The position numbers were made by a program, and so were the translations under genes. Shown here piece after piece: positions 24,801 to 35,707 of a DNA stretch of 64,000 nt; the first letter of the stretch is position 1; each line of letters opens with the position of its first letter. A model generated the notes under the pieces. It searched no databases and had not been told where the DNA came from. It saw only the letters and a program-made list of their open reading frames with translations. The stretch lies in contig OX352772.1 of NCBI GenBank assembly GCA_947095535.1, forward strand, positions 250,966,901-251,030,900, written 5' to 3'. The DNA comes from Poecilobothrus nobilitatus. Lineage: Eukaryota > Arthropoda > Insecta > Diptera > Dolichopodidae.

Positions 24801-25845
24801 TTATTAATTTATTTAAATTTACTACAAAAACCTTTGAAAACATCTATGAACATTTGCAATATCTAAATAAAGATAAACATATTTAGATAAAAAAATAAAT
24901 TATACAATGAAAAGTTTTTATTAATACAATACTAATAGGTATTAATTGGTTCGCACGAGAACAAGAACTAAAATAATTAAGTATTTTATTTTTAAACTTA
25001 AGTAAAAAAAATATCATTAAATGATAGTATATTATGGATTTTATGTATAAACAGACAGCAAACTATCTCATTGGGTCGGAAAATTATTAGCCGATTAATA
25101 GATTAGTAGACGTATTAGTAGACACCTTGGCTAATAAAATGGTATTTATAAAGTATTAATTTTGTAAAAAAATTTGTTGAAATGGTAAAACTAAAAATTT
25201 AAAGATAAGAAAAAATCTTAAATAGGTTGACTAATCGAAACGAATTGACAGAAAAACATTAAAATTTTTATTAGATCAGTTCAAAGTTTATAAAAGTCAA
25301 TTGCAACATTTAAAACAGTTTGCTGTTACAAAATTTCTTTTGTCGAATTGATGGAACTTTCCCATTTAAATTTTATTGATCATACACGTTATCGTTAGTT
25401 TTCTTAAAAATTTTTTACTGCTTGAATTCATCAGTGTTTATATACATTAATTAATATTTTGTTATAAATTTAGTACGGGCATAAGTTTGCGAAAAATTTA
25501 AATACAAATTACAAATAAAAATGAAAAAAATTAAAAAAATAATAGTAGGTCTCGGATTTTCAATTATTAAAATTTTATAAAAATTTAAAAAAAATTTTTT
25601 GAATTAAAGAAGAAAATGTAAATGTAAACAATCTGTCTAAACAAATATAAATGTGTATACAAATGTATGGAATTTTTAATATATACATACATAAAATAAT
25701 ATATATGCATATATCAATAATATTTATGAGTCATATATGTATACATATTATATTACATTACGAATATGTTAGTTATATTTATGTTTTAAAAGCTTTTTAT
25801 TATTTAATATAACATTAATATACCTACACACATACATATATCTCA
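21862..25845. other. Non-coding AT-rich region with repeat remnants
   Basis: No gene was recognised. 23645-23697 (ACTCGTACAAGTATTTAAG, an ACTGACAAGAG hairpin-like piece, then TTACTCGTTTTT) is a diverged HINE 3' end. The upstream 22240-22800, with phrases like GATTAGAATAAAATTTGGTATAG repeated at about 22550, may be the body of the same diverged copy. Confidence 0.45.
24597..24890 (+). repeat. Tandem duplication of about 150 bp
   Basis: Two adjacent copies share TGTAACTGATTTATTATTTT (starting 24605 and 24755) and the following TTAATTTTGATTTATTAATT and TTTACTACAAAAA blocks. Confidence 0.85.
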
Positions 25846-26045
25846 NNNNNNNNNNNNNNNNNNNNNNNNNNNNNNNNNNNNNNNNNNNNNNNNNNNNNNN
25901 NNNNNNNNNNNNNNNNNNNNNNNNNNNNNNNNNNNNNNNNNNNNNNNNNNNNNNNNNNNNNNNNNNNNNNNNNNNNNNNNNNNNNNNNNNNNNNNNNNNN
26001 NNNNNNNNNNNNNNNNNNNNNNNNNNNNNNNNNNNNNNNNNNNNN
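25846..26045. other. Assembly gap, 200 N
   Basis: Exactly 200 undetermined bases. The flanks are AT-rich with TATACATA-type microsatellite sequence, a likely reason for the gap. Confidence 1.
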
Positions 26046-26189
26046 AACATTTATCAAAGTGAAATTTACAACAAAAATTTTTGCATGTATGAATGTACAT
26101 ATATTTATAATATTATGTTAGTATAAATGATAATATATTCTTGTTCTTTTATGAAAGAATTATTCTATACCCTAACTGTAAATTACTTA

Positions 26190-27300
26190 TTTTTTTTTTT
26201 TAACTAGACTAGATTAGCTCAGGTGATTTTTTTTTTTTAAATATGTTTAGAGATTTTTAATTTGTTTAGAAAATCTAATATTATGTTGATATTATTGTCA
26301 GTGGCGAGTGTGAGTATTTCTTTAGGGTTTTTGATTTGAAAAACTTCGGTTTTGATTTGGCTTATGGCACTACATTGATGGAGGATGTGATTTATGGCTA
26401 ATGGGCCGTTGTTACAAAAATGACACACTGGCTGTTGTTCCTCTTTTAAAATGTATAAATGTGTTATATTGGTATGTTCCAATCGTAGTCTAATGAAGCA
26501 TTTATTCATCATAGTTGAGGTTGTGGTAGGTAAAACAATGGGTTTTCTGGCTGGATTGACTAGCTTGTAATTGTGATTGTAATTATTCCATTGTTCTGTA
26601 AAATATTCTTGAACCTTATTGGATGCATGTTTGGCTACTGATTTTTTACTGAATGGTGTATAAGTATGTAATGGACAATTAGTTGCGGCTTTGGCTGCCT
26701 TATCGGCTAATTTGTTCCCTTCGATGCCAACATGTGCGGGTATCCACATAAGGCAAACTTTATTATACATTTGTACCATCATTTGCTTTATTGTGTCTAT
26801 TGGTTCAGAATTTTTCCCAATGTTTTGGATGGCATCAAAGCTGATCTGCTATCGGTGCAAATTACTTTTTTTCCTTTTGTTTGTTTTATTATTAATAAAC
26901 ATAACAAAATTGCTTGGGTTTCAGCTTCGAATATTGTTGCATAAGAAGGTAGAAGACCATTTGATAATAATTTGCCGGATTCCTCCACTACTACATATGC
27001 AGTACTGTAAGTGTTTTTGGACCCATCGGTGAATAAAAGTTCCCATTTATTTTGTTTTAGCTTTACGGTTATTTCTGTAAATAATTGTTTGTATTGGTTG
27101 TAAGTGGTGTTATCTTTCTGTAGAAGAGTTAGATCGTTAATAAGTGCAGTTTTGTTCAGAAGCCATGGCGGGTATTTTAACTTTGGAATTTTAGCAGGTG
27201 ACAGATCAATACTAAGTTGTGTTTTGAGGTTTAATATTTCACTTACTCCCGATTTCATTTTAATAGGTTTTGTTCTGGCTTTTAGTGTGTTGTAGCACAT
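26190..27300 (-). pseudogene. RNase H and C-terminal region, ORF2 of non-LTR retrotransposon
   Basis: Minus frame 27300-26797 has the RNase H motifs FTDGSKN, a Glu in FEAETQAILL and the third acidic site in CTDSRSAL. 26782-26237 continues with the last motif (WIPAHVGIEGNKLADKAAK) and a C-terminal Cys-His zinc motif, CHFCNNGPLAINHILHQC. An RNase H of this type after the RT points to the I/LOA/Nimb-like group of non-LTR elements. A frame break separates the two parts at about 26790. Poly(A)-like tracts at 26225-26235 and 26190-26203 mark the probable 3' end. Confidence 0.8.
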
Positions 27301-28503
27301 TTTCCATAGATATGTAGCCCATAGTCAATTTTTGAAAGTATTATTAGTTTAGTTATATTTAGTAAAGTGTTAGTATGTACATTACTGTTCTTAGAAGATA
27401 TATATTTGATTATAGTAAGCCTATTGGTGACATTTTTTCTAATATAATTGCAATGTTCTTTAAAAGTATTTTTTTTATCAAAAATTAAACCTAAAATTTT
27501 TAAATTATTTACATTATTGATTTTTGTGTTTTTAAAATTTATTTCTGGACATTTACATTTAGTTTTTCTTCATAAATGCATATGTTTACATTTATAGGTT
27601 GAAATTATCGCCCCTGACTGTTTTGACCAGTTTTCGATTGTATTCAATGCATCAGAAAACTGTTTTTCGATTAAATTTGAATTTTTTTCTTTTGAAAGAA
27701 TATACAAATCATCTGCATAAAGATAGTGTTGTAAATTATTTTGATTTGTTAACAATTTGCTAATATCATTGAACGCAATCACAAACGGAGTTGCCGATAG
27801 CGGAGACCCTTGTGGGACACCGTTGAAGAGTGAAAACATTGGTGATACAATGTTGTTCATCCTGCAACGTATTTTCCTGTTATTTAAGAAAGCTTTTACG
27901 AAATTAAACTTTTTTCGACCCACTTTCCATTTTTGTAATTTATTTAAAATAATATTTGGGTTTATCTTTCGAAGGCTTTTACAAAGTCTACAGACAATAT
28001 GAAGTATGGTTTTTTGTCGATAAGTTTTTAGAAATTATGTGATCTATATATAGTAGTGCGTCTGTTGTGCTGGAATTTGCTTTAAAGCCAATTTGATTTG
28101 GGGAGAGCAAATCATTATATAAAAGATACCACATTAATCGCTTAGAAATAATTTTTTCTAAGTTTTTCCCTATACATGGTAGTAGAGAGATCGGCCTATA
28201 GCTTGAAATATTGTTAATGTCTTTGTTTGGTTTTTTTATAGGTATGACTATGGTCATTTTGTACATTTGGGGGATTATACCGGTATTGTAAATATTATTA
28301 TATAGATCAAGAATTCTAAATTTAAACTTTTGAGAACATTTTCTCAACATTTCATATGTTATTTTGTCTTGTCCTGGCGTAATACCTTTTGCAAATTTTA
28401 AACTACTTTCAATTTCGTTCAAATTTATTTTAAGGTCTAAGTAATTGGTTTTGTTGTACGAGATTTCATTCTGGTAGTTAGGGGCGGGTGTTGAAGCGGA
28501 CAC
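27301..28503 (-). pseudogene. Reverse transcriptase, ORF2 of non-LTR retrotransposon
   Basis: 28503-27988 carries RT motifs 1-3 (KGITPGQDKITYEML, PIKKPNKDINNISSYRPISL, LSPNQIGFKANSSTTDAL). 27923-27570 carries the palm with GVPQGSPLSATPF and the catalytic YADDLYIL. Frames change at about 28000-27930 and again near 27570-27300, where the thumb region can be read only in pieces. The catalytic residues are preserved but the gene is broken. Confidence 0.85.
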
Positions 28504-29532
28504 GGTATTGATTTTGGAACATTTTGAATAGTATTCAGCAAAACTTGAAGATATTAGTACTGGATCTTCTATTATGTTTGGACCTATATTTAATGATTTT
28601 ATCTGAAAGGGGGTATATGGGTCTGTTAGAAGTGTAATTTTTTTCCATAAAGTATTTACTGGTGTATTTGGGTTTAAAGTTTTTGTAAATTCTTGAAATT
28701 TTTGTGTTTTTGAATTTTTTTTCTCCTTGTTGAATATTGCATTTTTTTTCCGATTAACATTATCGGAAGAAGGAAGTTTAGCACTTAATTCTAGAATTTT
28801 ATTTTGGTACTTTACCCAATCGGCTCGATTGTAGTTGAATTTGGCGATTTTGGAAAGCTTAACATTGGATGGTTCTGAAATTTTGACAGATATTGTTATT
28901 GGATAGTGATCACTATTATGTAAGTCTTCAGAAATATACCATGAGATAAATGGTAGAAGTTGTGGACTGCAGAAAGTTAAATCTATATTGGTGAAAGTAC
29001 CATGTGTGGGAAAATGTGTCGGAGAGCTATTATTTAGAATTGTTATATCGGAGCTGTAAAAAAAATCTTCTATAATTTTGCCTCTGGAATTTTAATTGGT
29101 AGAGCCCCAAAGTAAACTCCACCCATTAAAATCTCCTGCCAGAATAATTGCAGTTTTGATGTTCAATATGATGGAGCAGAGATCTTGACAAGTAATTATT
29201 TGTTCTGGTGGGATGTAAATTGAAATGATTGTGATTGGAACTTTAAGATCGATTTCTATTGCTACTATTGATAAGTTAGAGATTAGTTGAATATTTTTAT
29301 GGGGGATACTTTTGTGTATTAAAATGCCTGTTCCTTGTTTTGCAGTTATATTGTTTTGGAAATTATGAAAGTAACTAGAATATTGTTTAGGCGTGAGGAG
29401 GGAATTTTTATGTTTTAGATGAGTTTCCTGTAGACAAATAACTTGAGGGTGTTGTAATTTAATCAGCAATTCTAATTCTTCATAGTTGTTATGATAACCT
29501 TTGATATTCCATTGCAGAATGTTAAGGATCAA
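28504..29532 (-). pseudogene. APE-type endonuclease, ORF2 start of non-LTR retrotransposon
   Basis: 29532-29092 begins MILNILQWNIKGYHNN and contains VICLQETHLK, GILIHK and LAGDFNGWSLLWGS, the nucleic-acid and metal-binding boxes of apurinic-like endonucleases that nick the target for reverse transcription. A stop at about 29090 interrupts it; the C-terminal half (S-D-H box region at about 28905) is out of frame. The start is the first ATG after the end of ORF1. Confidence 0.85.
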
Positions 29533-29704
29533 GAATAAGTTCTATTTATTAAAATTTTAATATTAGGAGTTATCACGTACCCGTAAATTTATATTTATAA
29601 ATAGTTGTGTTTTTCTTAACATTAGTACAAAGTTTATACAAATGCAAGATCATTATTACCTTTTATGATTCCATTGAGAAATCACTATCTGAAATGTTTT
29701 GGTC

Positions 29705-30410
29705 TTATGTAAGCATGGTCTTATTAGTAGCTTGTGCAGACATTAAGTCATTAGAAGATTGTGTTGAAAGCAAATCGAAAGTAGAATTTAAATTTTCGTT
29801 GTTGTGTGAAGTTTGTTGTGATGGGCAATCTATTATTGTAGATATTGACTGATTTTCTGCAGTCGAATTTAGGATTGTTTTCTCTTTTTTTACATTGTTA
29901 TTTGTTATGTTCTTGGTATTTTGAGTGTTACTGTTTACTGGAGTAATATTATTACTACATTTAGTATTTAGAGAAGTTGTGTTTTTGATTTGCGTATTAT
30001 TTATAGAGGTAGTGTTGTTTGAGTTTGTTGTGGTTTGCATGAAGGGAATCGATTTTGGCGAGGTGCTAAAAGATTGTGATAATAGGTTTGTGGATAAATT
30101 TAATGGGTGTTGTTGTTTATACAACTTCCTAGCTTCATTCATTGTGCATTAGTTTTGTGTTTTTATTTTCAAAACTTCTTTCTGTTGAAGGTATTTTGGG
30201 CAAGTTTTCGAGGAAACTGGGTGTTCCCCAAGACAATTTGCACACAAAGAACGTATACAATCCTTTGGATTATGTGGTGGGAGGTTGCAGTTGTCGCATG
30301 AAGCGTTACTTCTGCAATGTTTTGCTGTGTGTAATAAAAGCTGACAATTCTTACAGCGCATAGGATTAGGATAATAATCATAGACTTTAAGAGAATACCA
30401 CGCAACATCC
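29705..30410 (-). pseudogene. ORF1 (Gag-like) of non-LTR retrotransposon, 5'-truncated
   Basis: Three zinc-knuckle-like Cys/His clusters (CKNCQLLLHTAKHC, CDNCNLPPHNPKDC, CANCLGEHPVSSKTC) lie at 30355-30190, followed after one stop by a low-complexity Asn/Thr/Ser tail (30142-29705). The frame remains open upstream to 30411, where the sequence switches to a dispersed repeat also present at 57.6 kb. The missing N-terminal part shows the insertion was truncated at its 5' end, as is usual for non-LTR elements. Confidence 0.75.
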
Positions 30411-30818
30411 TCAAATCATATTCATATTCTATACTAATTCAGTGTAAATATACAATACTAAATCATATATATGCGATAGGCAAACACAAATACATATTTA
30501 CATTCTGAAGTATAAATAAGTACCCACCTTAAAAAATACTACTACGATTTACGAACTAATAAAAAGCAAGTACTAAAAAGTAAAACGAAAGAAAGAATTA
30601 ATATGTAAATACTATACTTGTATATACCTATAAATATAGAAAGTCATGCAAAAAAATGCATATGTGGCAAGAAATTTTGATAAGCTGATTTCCTAAACTA
30701 CCACCGCGATTAAAAAGATAAAAACATAAAAACATCTTTCTAAAGATGCATAAACTATGTAAATCGGTCCAATAGTTTTCTCTGAAAAGGAACCCAAAAA
30801 ACAATGCTGGCGTATTTA
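30411..30818 (+). repeat. Dispersed direct repeat, copy A (about 410 bp)
   Basis: From TCAAATCATATTCATATTC to AACAATGCTGG this matches 57574-57995 closely, with small indels. It includes GCGATAGGCAAACACAAAT and CTACCACCGCGATTAAAAAG. No coding potential or terminal repeats seen. Confidence 0.9.
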
Positions 30819-30822
30819 TATA

Positions 30823-30868
30823 ATGATGATGATCATTCTTATTATTCTTACTCTTATTATAATTATTC

Positions 30869-30914
<46 letters not shown>

Positions 30915-31075
30915 CATTATTATTAATATTATTATTATTATTATTATTATTGTTATTATTATTATTATTAATATTATTATTATTATTATTATTATTATAT
31001 TATTAATATTATTATTATTATTATTGTTATTATTATTCTTATTGTTATTATTATTATTTGCATTATTAAGTTTAA
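30823..31075 (+). repeat. ATT/TTA microsatellite
   Basis: About 250 bp of almost pure ATT triplets with scattered C or G interruptions. The frames that read as poly-Ile are artefacts. Confidence 0.98.
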
Positions 31076-31079
31076 TAAA

Positions 31080-32057
31080 TAAATTTATTGTAAAATAACC
31101 TCAAAAATTTATTATTATAATATACAGGCATTTACATATTAGTTCTTAACTGAAACACATAAAGTTTGTATTTAATATATGACCTATTATTTTATAAATG
31201 TTTCAATTCTAAAACTCTCAAATGTGCACCCTATACATAGCAAAAGTTTATCTAATATTCAGTAAATACAGTAATACATACATATATGTACTTATTCTTT
31301 AACATTTTTAAAATTCACACTCGATCCAGTCAAAAAGAAATCGGTTTTACGATACTTACTAAAAATTAAAATGCAATAGTAACTTTTTCCAATATCTTTG
31401 ATATTTTAAATTCCAAATCTTTCAAATGAGAGAAGCTGTTGAACAATTTAAAAAAAACTCACCACTGGACTACTGGCACTGACCACAATACTATATACAA
31501 CATACATAAGCAAAATCCTAGAAACCAAAAAAAATAATCAATTACTTTTAATTTAAGGAACAAACATTTTTTACTGTCTTTTAAATTTTCATATTCTTGT
31601 TGTTAATATTGCTATGTCTCACGTCATGTCTGTTATCTAGTTGTACTCTCTAAGTCAATACTTGGTTAGTACTGTACTGTGCCACTCTTTGAATGACAAA
31701 ATAGTATAGATAATACGAACAATAAATAATACGTACCACAAATCATAGTAATGGGCCTTGGCAATAAGTGCATAACTGCATACCATACTCTACATGCATT
31801 GAAATTTGAATTTTTTAAAAGAGAAAATTACATATTTTAATTTTTTTAAATTTATGTCCTACATATATTAATACATTTCATTCTCTTAAATTTTTCTTAA
31901 AATCTTAACATAAAATATTAATTAGTACTAAAATTGTAAATTCTAAATCCTACTCACATATTATTGATATTATTTTTATTTTTGTACGTTAAAATTTATA
32001 TTGTTGTTTTTACAAAATACATAATATGTACGTATATGTATTATCCTACCACACTAA
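31080..32057. other. Non-coding AT-rich spacer left of the Polinton
   Basis: No gene or clear repeat was recognised. It ends with the 6 bp target duplication CACTAA at 32052-32057. Confidence 0.5.
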
Positions 32058-32443
32058 AGTAGGTATAGGGGCACTTTGGCATGGGAAAAAATAAGCCCAT
32101 ATCGCACGACCTAGTTTTTAATAAACCATATCGCACGCCCACGCATATTAACCTATATTTGAATGACCTTGAGTTTTAGAGAAACCGGAAGTGTTGTGAC
32201 CTGGATTCTGTTAGAATCCAGTCTGTTAGAGCTCTTTGATTGTATATTATAATAGGTCAACATGAAAATAGTTAGCAAAACTATTATATGTAAATATTAA
32301 AGCACGTGTTATTTAATGTTGGTGAACTAGTTTTAAAGTGTATCTTTAAGGAATGCGTGTTTTTTTTTTTTGTGTTGGTTAACTAGTTTTACTATAGGAA
32401 GAAATACAAAATAACAATTAGCATCTTCGTTTTTTTTTTAGCA
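32058..32443 (+). repeat. Outer Polinton left TIR
   Basis: About 386 bp, matching 56161-56556 in reverse complement with moderate divergence. It contains paired CATATCGCACG motifs and an A/T-rich inner edge with a poly-T run. Confidence 0.95.
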
Positions 32444-32706
32444 TATGTTTTTACGTTGACTACTACTTAAAATTGTAGATATAATGGGTTCAATGATCTT
32501 TATTCGCCTTTGAAATCTCATTCTATCAATTGCATATTGTTACCAATGATTTTTCCAAGAAGAATTGTAAGCAAAGCTCCATACATACATAACTTTAATT
32601 TGTAAAGTTGAATTAAATCGTACTTTTTTAGTTGGATTATTTAATTCCATATGATCTATATATTTATATTACAAATAAAAATTATTTTTTTGTTTTTTTT
32701 TGTTTT

Positions 32707-33207
32707 TTATTTTAACACGTTTTCTTTAAGTAAGTACATATAGATATTAAAACTATTTTTAATTGCACATCTTAAACTTGAACTTACATTATGTGTTGGG
32801 ATAGGACACATAGATTTAAAATGTTCAATTTTTAGCAATGATGGCATTGTATTGGTTAAATCATTTATTTTAGTACAATTTATGTATTTTTCAAGAAAAT
32901 TTTTTTTCTGCTTTCCTTTAACGTAAATTATATCAGCTGATTGTAAATGGTACTTAAGTATATCCCTCAAACATAAGTATTCTACTGTACCACTATTCCA
33001 TTTTAATCCATTTATTTTATTTTCAGAATATTGAATATTGTATTTTGTTTCATGATTAAGTTCTTCTTCGGGGTAAGGCGCTTTAAAATGATATACAATT
33101 GGAATCAAACTCCCCTTTTTAAGAATAGGCAATTCCTTTATAAAATATTGCTTTTCATTTCCTTGTACAAATTGTAAGTCAACAATGAAAATTTGTTGGT
33201 TATCCAT
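32707..33207 (-). CDS. Polinton accessory protein, 'IVDLQF..KEL' family (outer copy)
   Basis: 166 residues, apparently intact. It starts MDNQQIFIVDLQFVQGNEKQ and continues with a YHFKAPYPEEEL box (about residues 40-52), INGLKW, and a distal IIYVKGKQKKNFLEKYI segment. I know this type as a recurrent unknown protein of arthropod Polintons and insect genomes. The alternation of acidic beta-strand motifs suggests an RNase H-like (DEDD nuclease-type) fold, but that is inference. It is transcribed away from the packaging ATPase, with start codons 121 bp apart. The inner Polinton has the same gene in the same place. A shorter relative precedes the protease. Confidence 0.75.
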   Translation of the reverse strand: MDNQQIFIVDLQFVQGNEKQYFIKELPILKKGSLIPIVYHFKAPYPEEELNHETKYNIQYSENKINGLKWNSGTVEYLCLRDILKYHLQSADIIYVKGKQKKNFLEKYINCTKINDLTNTMPSLLKIEHFKSMCPIPTHNVSSSLRCAIKNSFNIYMYLLKENVLK

Positions 33208-33328
33208 TATGAATGTTGATGAATGAATAACCTTTTGAGTGAATGAAGCGGGACTTTATATTCTCTTTCTGAGTGTACATTTTGGTATAAATATAGGTTT
33301 GCTATCATGAATAATTAATTATTTAATT
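33208..33328. promoter_or_regulatory. Divergent promoter between accessory gene and ATPase (outer)
   Basis: The 121 bp gap holds TATAAATATAGGTT at 33286-33299 (plus strand), 33-43 bases before the ATPase start. An ATATAAAG box lies on the minus strand (about 33254-33261) facing the accessory gene. The first motif is repeated exactly in the inner Polinton, which supports a conserved core promoter. Confidence 0.6.
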
Positions 33329-34003
33329 ATGTTTTTTCACCCATTTACAATGATGGTGGCTGGGCCAACTTGTTGTGGAAAAACTACTTTTATTCATAAC
33401 CTAATAAAATTAAAAAATAAAATCAAACATCCGCAAATCAATAAAATTATTTGGTGTAACCCAGATAAAAATGCAGTACCGAATGATATAACAGATCTTG
33501 AGTATAGCAACAGTATTCCTGATTTTAGTGATAATAAAAACTCTGTATTAATTGTGATAGATGATATGATATTAAAGTCTTATGATAGACATGTCTGCGA
33601 ACTATTTACTAGAGGATCGCATCATAGAAATTTATCGGTAATATTTGTAGCCCAAAATATATTTCATCAAGGTAAATTTTCTAGAGATATTTCACTGAAT
33701 TGCAAATACATAATTCTTTTTAAGAATCCTAGAGATAAATCACAGATATTAGCATTAGCCCGTCCAATATATCCGAATCAGGTCAAGGAATTTGAGAAAG
33801 TATATAATGAAGTAACATCTAAGCCATATGGTTATATATTAATAGATCTTACTCAAGAAGTTAATGATTTATTTAGATTGAGAAGTGACATTTTCGAGCA
33901 AGATTTGTGTTATTGTACAACAAATCAGTTGGAACAATATGCAAAAGAATATGAAACGATTGAAAATCAACCGACATATATTGCACCTGTTAAAAAATTC
34001 TAA
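33329..34003 (+). CDS. DNA-packaging ATPase (FtsK/HerA, A32-like), outer Polinton
   Basis: 224 residues, close to the usual Polinton length, open throughout. Walker A GPTCCGKT lies at residues 12-19, Walker B VLIVIDD at 73-79, and a conserved polar sensor follows (VAQN at about 107-110) with an arginine-containing RGSHHRN segment just before. The family pumps DNA into capsids. This ORF starts MFFHPFTMMV, with a TATA box just upstream. It is the best-preserved gene of the outer element. At its 3' end it overlaps a small basic ORF in another frame, as in the inner copy. The inner homologue (48839-49522) is roughly three-quarters identical by eye. Confidence 0.92.
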   Translation: MFFHPFTMMVAGPTCCGKTTFIHNLIKLKNKIKHPQINKIIWCNPDKNAVPNDITDLEYSNSIPDFSDNKNSVLIVIDDMILKSYDRHVCELFTRGSHHRNLSVIFVAQNIFHQGKFSRDISLNCKYIILFKNPRDKSQILALARPIYPNQVKEFEKVYNEVTSKPYGYILIDLTQEVNDLFRLRSDIFEQDLCYCTTNQLEQYAKEYETIENQPTYIAPVKKF

Positions 34004-34160
34004 ACCGAAATTCCAAAGAGTTATTATAACACATTGTGAACCAGATGTAATTAAAACAATTTGTGAAATATCGTTAAATATTTTAAATGGTAACTGTAAG
34101 TTGAATAAAAAAAACAAAAAATCAATTAAAAAGATATAAAAGGGAGTTAAGATCACTCTG
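33981..34160 (+). pseudogene. Truncated small basic Polinton protein (outer copy)
   Basis: The frame reads HLLKNSKPKFQRVIITHC and onward, parallel to the intact 97-residue inner protein at 48851-48558. The position of the inner ATG is TTG here. The frame is lost at about 34137, and the sequence then jumps at about 34158 into the middle of the next-but-two gene, the junction of a large internal deletion. Confidence 0.75.
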
Positions 34161-34372
34161 GGGCAAATGTAAAGGAAGTTGTTCAAGATAGAGGTAAAGA
34201 AATTATGAAAATTGTAAGACGCGGCGCTGTTAGGAAGCTTATTAAAATGTATGGATCTGGTAAAAGAAAAGGGAAAACTATATAAAGACTTAACATTAGC
34301 AATTCAAATTATTCTATGTCAAAACGGCGTAAAGTTAATAAGAAAAAGAAACTAAAAGATATTTTTAACTAA
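34158..34372 (+). pseudogene. C-terminal remnant of basic capsid-associated protein (outer copy)
   Basis: From the deletion junction the sequence matches the second half of the inner protein at 46982-46608: KEVVQDRGKEIMKIVRRGAV and a Lys/Arg-rich tail. The N-terminal GGLF half is gone, and a TAA lies at about 34283. No function is possible. Confidence 0.75.
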
Positions 34373-34386
34373 TCATAGTGGAATGT

Positions 34387-35669
34387 ATGAAATCTGAATT
34401 AGATATTTTTAAAACTCAACCTATTCAATCCAGTATTTTACGATCTGAGGTGGTTTCTTACAATCCAATTGCTTCCCTAGACAATCCGTCAACAATCGAA
34501 TTTCTATCATTAGGTCATGATGATACATATAGAGATTTATCTTCTATATATTTACGATTAAAAGTACAAATTTTAAAAAAAGATGGAACTCATTGGAATA
34601 ATGATAAAGGAACTGATGGAAAACTAATAGCACAACCAAGTGTTGTTAATAATCTTCTGCACTCTCTAATAAAACAGTGTAATGTACAGTTAAATGGTAA
34701 AAATATAACCCCCTCAGACGCTAATTACCACTACAGAGCTTACATTGAATCATTATTAAATTATGGTGCAGATGCAGCAACAACACATTTGGAATATGCC
34801 GGTTGGAATCTGGATAAATCAAATATAGCAAAATTTGACAATGTTAGTTCAAAGGAGCGCCAAAAAGCTTACCAAAATAGCAATGTTGTAGAGCTTATGG
34901 GAAATTACATGCAGATATGTTCAATCAGCCAACTCTTCTGATAAATAATGTTGATGTTAGAATAGTTTTAACATTAGAAAAACCATATTTTTTCTTTTTC
35001 GGAGATGATTCGGATGAATCTCAATTAAAAATTGTAGAAGCAACATTGTTTATGAGACAGCAACTATTAATCCTAGTGTATTATTAGCACATAATGCTGT
35101 TATTGAGAAGTCGAATGCCAAATATAGAAGTAAGAAGTTTTACGACGGGTAGAAGTAAAAAGTTTTACGATTCCTTCTAATAGTACAACTATTTCGTTGA
35201 TAATGTATTTATTGGGCAGTTACCAAACACGATATTATTGTGTATGACAGAGAATGCCGGTTACTCTGGAAAAAAACACTTTAAACACTTTGATATTTCT
35301 CAATTCATGTTATATGTAAATGGAGTACAAATACCTAATACAATAATTGAAACCAGTTTTACGGAAGAAAATAATTGTTATACACGTGCATATCATACGC
35401 TATTTTCTGGTACAGGCATATATCATAATGATAAAGGTCATCAGATAACAAAATCTATGTTTAGTAATGGATTCTTTATATTAGCTTTTGATTTAACTCC
35501 AGATGCATCAGGAAATGAAGTGTGTCATGGATTACTTAATCAAGGCACTGGCACAAGGCATTGAAGCAAGGCTATCAAAACCGCTTCCATAAACTCTATC
35601 TGCTATAGTTTATGGAGAATTTGATGCAAGTTTACTGATAAAAATCGAAATGTGTTCACAAATCTATAA
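34387..35669 (+). pseudogene. MCP: Major capsid protein, outer Polinton (broken)
   Basis: Recognised from the conserved Polinton MCP blocks: TIEFLSLGHDDTYRDLSSIY, LLHSLIKQCNVQLNGK, DANYHYRAYIESLLNYG and, further on, FDISQFMLYVNG and SNGFFILAFDLTPD. The family is the double jelly-roll protein that tiles the capsid. Frameshifts or small lesions occur at about 34905, 35060-35240 (with a short local duplication near 35140-35160) and 35560. The end at 35669 is set by alignment with the inner copy. The first ATG is at 34387; the inner copy starts four codons earlier. Confidence 0.88.
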
Positions 35670-35707
35670 ATAGATTACTTAAGACTTGAATTTGAGTATT
35701 TGTTAAG

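Noticed and set aside
25769..26100. Open frames across the N gap
   Set aside because: Artefacts of undetermined bases.
30823..31098. Poly-isoleucine open frame
   Set aside because: Translation of an ATT microsatellite, not a gene.
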